Below, one piece after another: positions 6,803 to 8,790 of a stretch of DNA of 8,790 nucleotides. Numbering within the stretch: the stretch's first letter is position 1; each line of letters opens with the position of its first letter. The stretch spans positions 1 through 8,790 of the forward strand of contig JBFYSV010000199.1 in assembly GCA_041301185.1 (NCBI GenBank), given 5' to 3'. A program made the position numbers and the translations under genes. Under the pieces are notes generated by a model, which was not told the DNA's origin, did no database searches, and was given only the letters and a program-made list of their open reading frames with translations. This DNA comes from JAQBDA01 sp041301185 (GTDB lineage: Bacteria; Chloroflexota; Anaerolineae; Anaerolineales; UBA4823).

Positions 6803-6808
6803 AACCTC

Positions 6809-8650
6809 ATGTGTGGAATAGTTGGATATATTGGCTCTCAGGATGCCACACCCATCATCCTGAACGGTTTGAGACGATTGGAGTATCGCGGCTACGATTC
6901 TGCCGGATTGGCAGTGCTGCAGGACAATCATATTGAAGTCCGGCGAGATGCAGGCAAGCTTTCTCGCCTGGCATCGCTGGTTGAGGAATCTCCGGTTCAT
7001 GGGCAGGTAGGCATAGGACACACCCGATGGGCTACGCATGGAGCACCCAGCGCCCGAAATGCACACCCTCACCTGGGTATGACCGGCGACGTTGTCCTGG
7101 TGCATAATGGAATCGTTGAGAACTTCCTTGAACTGCGCGAAGAATTGAGTGAAGAAGGCGTCGTCTTTAAGTCTGATACCGACACCGAAGTCATTGTTCA
7201 CCTGGTAGAACGCTATCTTTCATCCGAAAATGATCTGGCGGAAGCTGCGCGCAAGGCGTTGAGCCACCTCAAGGGTGCTCACGGGATCGTGATCTTATCT
7301 GCACGAGAGCCAGATAAGATTATTGCCGCTCGGATAGGCAATGCGGGTGGTGTGGTCATCGGGATTGGGAAGAATGAGATGTTTGTTGCCTCAGATATCC
7401 CTGCAATTTTGGAGCACACCCGCCAGGTGGTTTTCCTGGAGTCTCACCAGATGGCAGTCATCTCTCGAAATGATCTCAAGGTCCAATCTCTGGACGGTAA
7501 CTCTGTGGGGTATGAAGTTCATAGCGTCTCCTGGGATCCGGTTTCAGCTGAAAAGGGCGAGTATCGCCATTTTATGCAAAAAGAGATCCATGAGCAGGTT
7601 CGCTCGCTGACCGATACAATTGCCGGACGGGTGGATTTTGAAGCCGGGCATATTCGTCTTCCTGAGTTAAACCTGTCTCAGGAGTTGGTTCAGCGAATCG
7701 AAAAAATATTTATCACCGCCTGCGGCACGGCCTCGCATGCGGGTATGGTTGGAAAGGTGTTAATCGAGACAATTGCCCGGATCCCGGTTGAGGTGGATAT
7801 CGCCTCGGAATTCCGTTACCGTGATCCCATTCTGAATGCAAACACGGTTGTTTTGGCGATCAGCCAGTCGGGTGAGACGGCGGATACCCTGGCAGCAATG
7901 GAGGAGGCGCGGAGAAAGGGTGCCACCCTCTGGTCAATCGTAAATGCGATTGGTTCACAGGCCATGCGCATCGCTGATGGATCGATCTCGATGCAGACCG
8001 GCCCGGAGATCGGTGTGGCTTCTACAAAAGCTTATACCGCTCCCCTGGTAGATTTGTACATGCTGGCGATCTTGCTGGGAGAGCTGCGTGGCACTCTGGA
8101 CGAACAGCGTCGCAAGGCATTAATTGCCGACTTACGCCTGGTACCAGCTCTGGCAGGTGAGTGCCTGAATCGCGAACCGCAAGTGGAAAAGATTGCGCGG
8201 GTCCTGGTGAACACCAGCCACTGCCTTTACCTGGGGCGCGGGATCAATATGCCCACCGCGTACGAGGGCGCTCTCAAGCTCAAGGAGATCTCCTATATCC
8301 ATGCCGAAGGATATCCGGCTGGCGAGATGAAACATGGTCCTATCGCCTTGATTGACCGTTCGATGCCGGTTATTGTGATCGCGCCTCGTGATCCCTGGTA
8401 TGAGAAGATGTACTCTCAAATCGAACAGGCCCGGTCACGAGGTGGGATCGTGATTGCCCTGGCAACGGATGGCGACGAGCTGATACCTGGCTCTGCCGAC
8501 CATATTATCTGGCTGCCAAAAACGCCCTGGTTACTGACGCCGGTCACCAGCGTCATCCCGCTCCAGATGTTGGCTTACCATATTGCCGCCTTGCGAGGCC
8601 TGGATGTGGATCAACCAAGGAATTTGGCGAAAAGCGTGACAGTAGAATAA
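6809..8650 (+). CDS. glmS: Glutamine--fructose-6-phosphate aminotransferase (isomerizing)
   Basis: The 613-residue cytoplasmic enzyme makes glucosamine-6-phosphate from fructose-6-phosphate and glutamine, the first committed step towards UDP-GlcNAc for peptidoglycan. Length is normal for the family. The N-terminal type-2 glutamine amidotransferase domain (about 2-240) begins MCGIVGYIG; after Met removal Cys2 becomes the catalytic N-terminal nucleophile, which requires the start at 6809. Also seen are HTRWATHGAP (71-80), VHNGIVEN (98-105) and KSDTDTE (121-127). The first SIS sugar-phosphate isomerase domain has ACGTASHAG (304-312), SEFRYRDP (333-340) and ISQSGETADT (351-360). The second has LGRGINMPTAYEGALKLKEI (475-494), then HAEGYPAGEMKHGP (498-511). 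The tail DQPRNLAKSVTVE is canonical and includes the active-site lysine. It is transcribed divergently from rpoC, behind a ribozyme leader that would give product feedback. No break or frameshift is visible. Confidence 0.98.
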   Translation: MCGIVGYIGSQDATPIILNGLRRLEYRGYDSAGLAVLQDNHIEVRRDAGKLSRLASLVEESPVHGQVGIGHTRWATHGAPSARNAHPHLGMTGDVVLVHNGIVENFLELREELSEEGVVFKSDTDTEVIVHLVERYLSSENDLAEAARKALSHLKGAHGIVILSAREPDKIIAARIGNAGGVVIGIGKNEMFVASDIPAILEHTRQVVFLESHQMAVISRNDLKVQSLDGNSVGYEVHSVSWDPVSAEKGEYRHFMQKEIHEQVRSLTDTIAGRVDFEAGHIRLPELNLSQELVQRIEKIFITACGTASHAGMVGKVLIETIARIPVEVDIASEFRYRDPILNANTVVLAISQSGETADTLAAMEEARRKGATLWSIVNAIGSQAMRIADGSISMQTGPEIGVASTKAYTAPLVDLYMLAILLGELRGTLDEQRRKALIADLRLVPALAGECLNREPQVEKIARVLVNTSHCLYLGRGINMPTAYEGALKLKEISYIHAEGYPAGEMKHGPIALIDRSMPVIVIAPRDPWYEKMYSQIEQARSRGGIVIALATDGDELIPGSADHIIWLPKTPWLLTPVTSVIPLQMLAYHIAALRGLDVDQPRNLAKSVTVE

Positions 8651-8691
8651 TATCAGCTCGAATTCAAGAAACTGCCCAGGGGGATGTTTAC

Positions 8692-8790
8692 GGGACGCTC
8701 CCCGGACCGGTGAAGGGACGGCCGCTTTTTATCATGGATATCAATACCAGATAAAAAGTGGCCAGCCTGATTGGTCCGGGGAGCGTCTTT
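8692..8790 (+). repeat. Long nested inverted repeat after glmS, possible terminator or palindromic element
   Basis: Two perfect or near-perfect stems are nested. The outer stem is GACGCTCCCCGGACC (8694-8708) with GGTCCGGGGAGCGTC (8773-8787), 15 bp with no mismatch. The inner stem is GGCCGCTTTTTATC (8720-8733) with GATAAAAAGTGGCC (8750-8763), 14 positions with one G-T wobble. An asymmetric internal loop (11 and 9 nt) lies between them and a 16-nt apical loop at 8734-8749, where TGG and CCA could add 3 bp. The 3' side ends in TTT at the window edge, so an intrinsic terminator for glmS is plausible. The size and double stem are far beyond a normal terminator, so a MITE- or REP-like element or a structured RNA is an alternative. 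The window edge prevents a decision. Confidence 0.7.

Noticed and set aside
6716..6808. In-frame upstream starts for glmS (GTG 6716, ATG 6728)
   Set aside because: They would add 31 or 27 residues before Cys2, which must be N-terminal after Met removal for catalysis. They also lie within the ribozyme's 3' part and lack a ribosome binding site, while 6809 has GGAGGG.

Overview
The window reads as chromosomal core DNA from a bacterium, most likely a member of the Chloroflexota (Anaerolineae-like). That assignment is inferred from the RpoC, GyrA and GlmS proteins, the large coiled-coil insert in RpoC, and the moderate G+C content. There are four protein genes and no sign of phage, transposon or CRISPR.

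Layout from left to right. A 5'-truncated view of gyrA (DNA gyrase subunit A) runs leftwards off the window from 842. After a 269-bp divergent spacer, a RimJ/RimL-type GNAT acetyltransferase (1112-1717) runs rightwards. It converges on a complete rpoC (6065 back to 1794, minus strand), and a GC-rich hairpin lies between the two 3' ends. A 743-bp spacer then separates rpoC from the divergent glmS (6809-8650, plus strand). The window ends in a very long nested inverted repeat just after glmS.

The most interesting part is the rpoC-glmS spacer. Near its middle are two divergent promoter-like elements: a near-consensus one for rpoC and a good -10 for glmS. Between the glmS promoter and the glmS start lies what I read as a glmS self-cleaving ribozyme, the GlcN6P-responsive catalytic riboswitch. 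Its cleavage site is predicted at A6465/G6466, and P1, P2, the catalytic core, P3, P3.1 and P4 follow in canonical order. It is atypical: about 88 nt carrying three hairpins interrupt the place where canonical ribozymes run straight from P2 into the ATCGA core, the P4 tip carries a further hairpin, and two normally conserved core positions are changed. It would control synthesis of the GlmS enzyme by sensing the enzyme's own product.

Other points worth attention: rpoC has no rpoB next to it; RpoC has about 180 extra residues of coiled coil in its N-terminal clamp region; GyrA has Met at the position equivalent to E. coli Ser83; and the rpoC leader is long and holds a hairpin followed by a T-rich tract.
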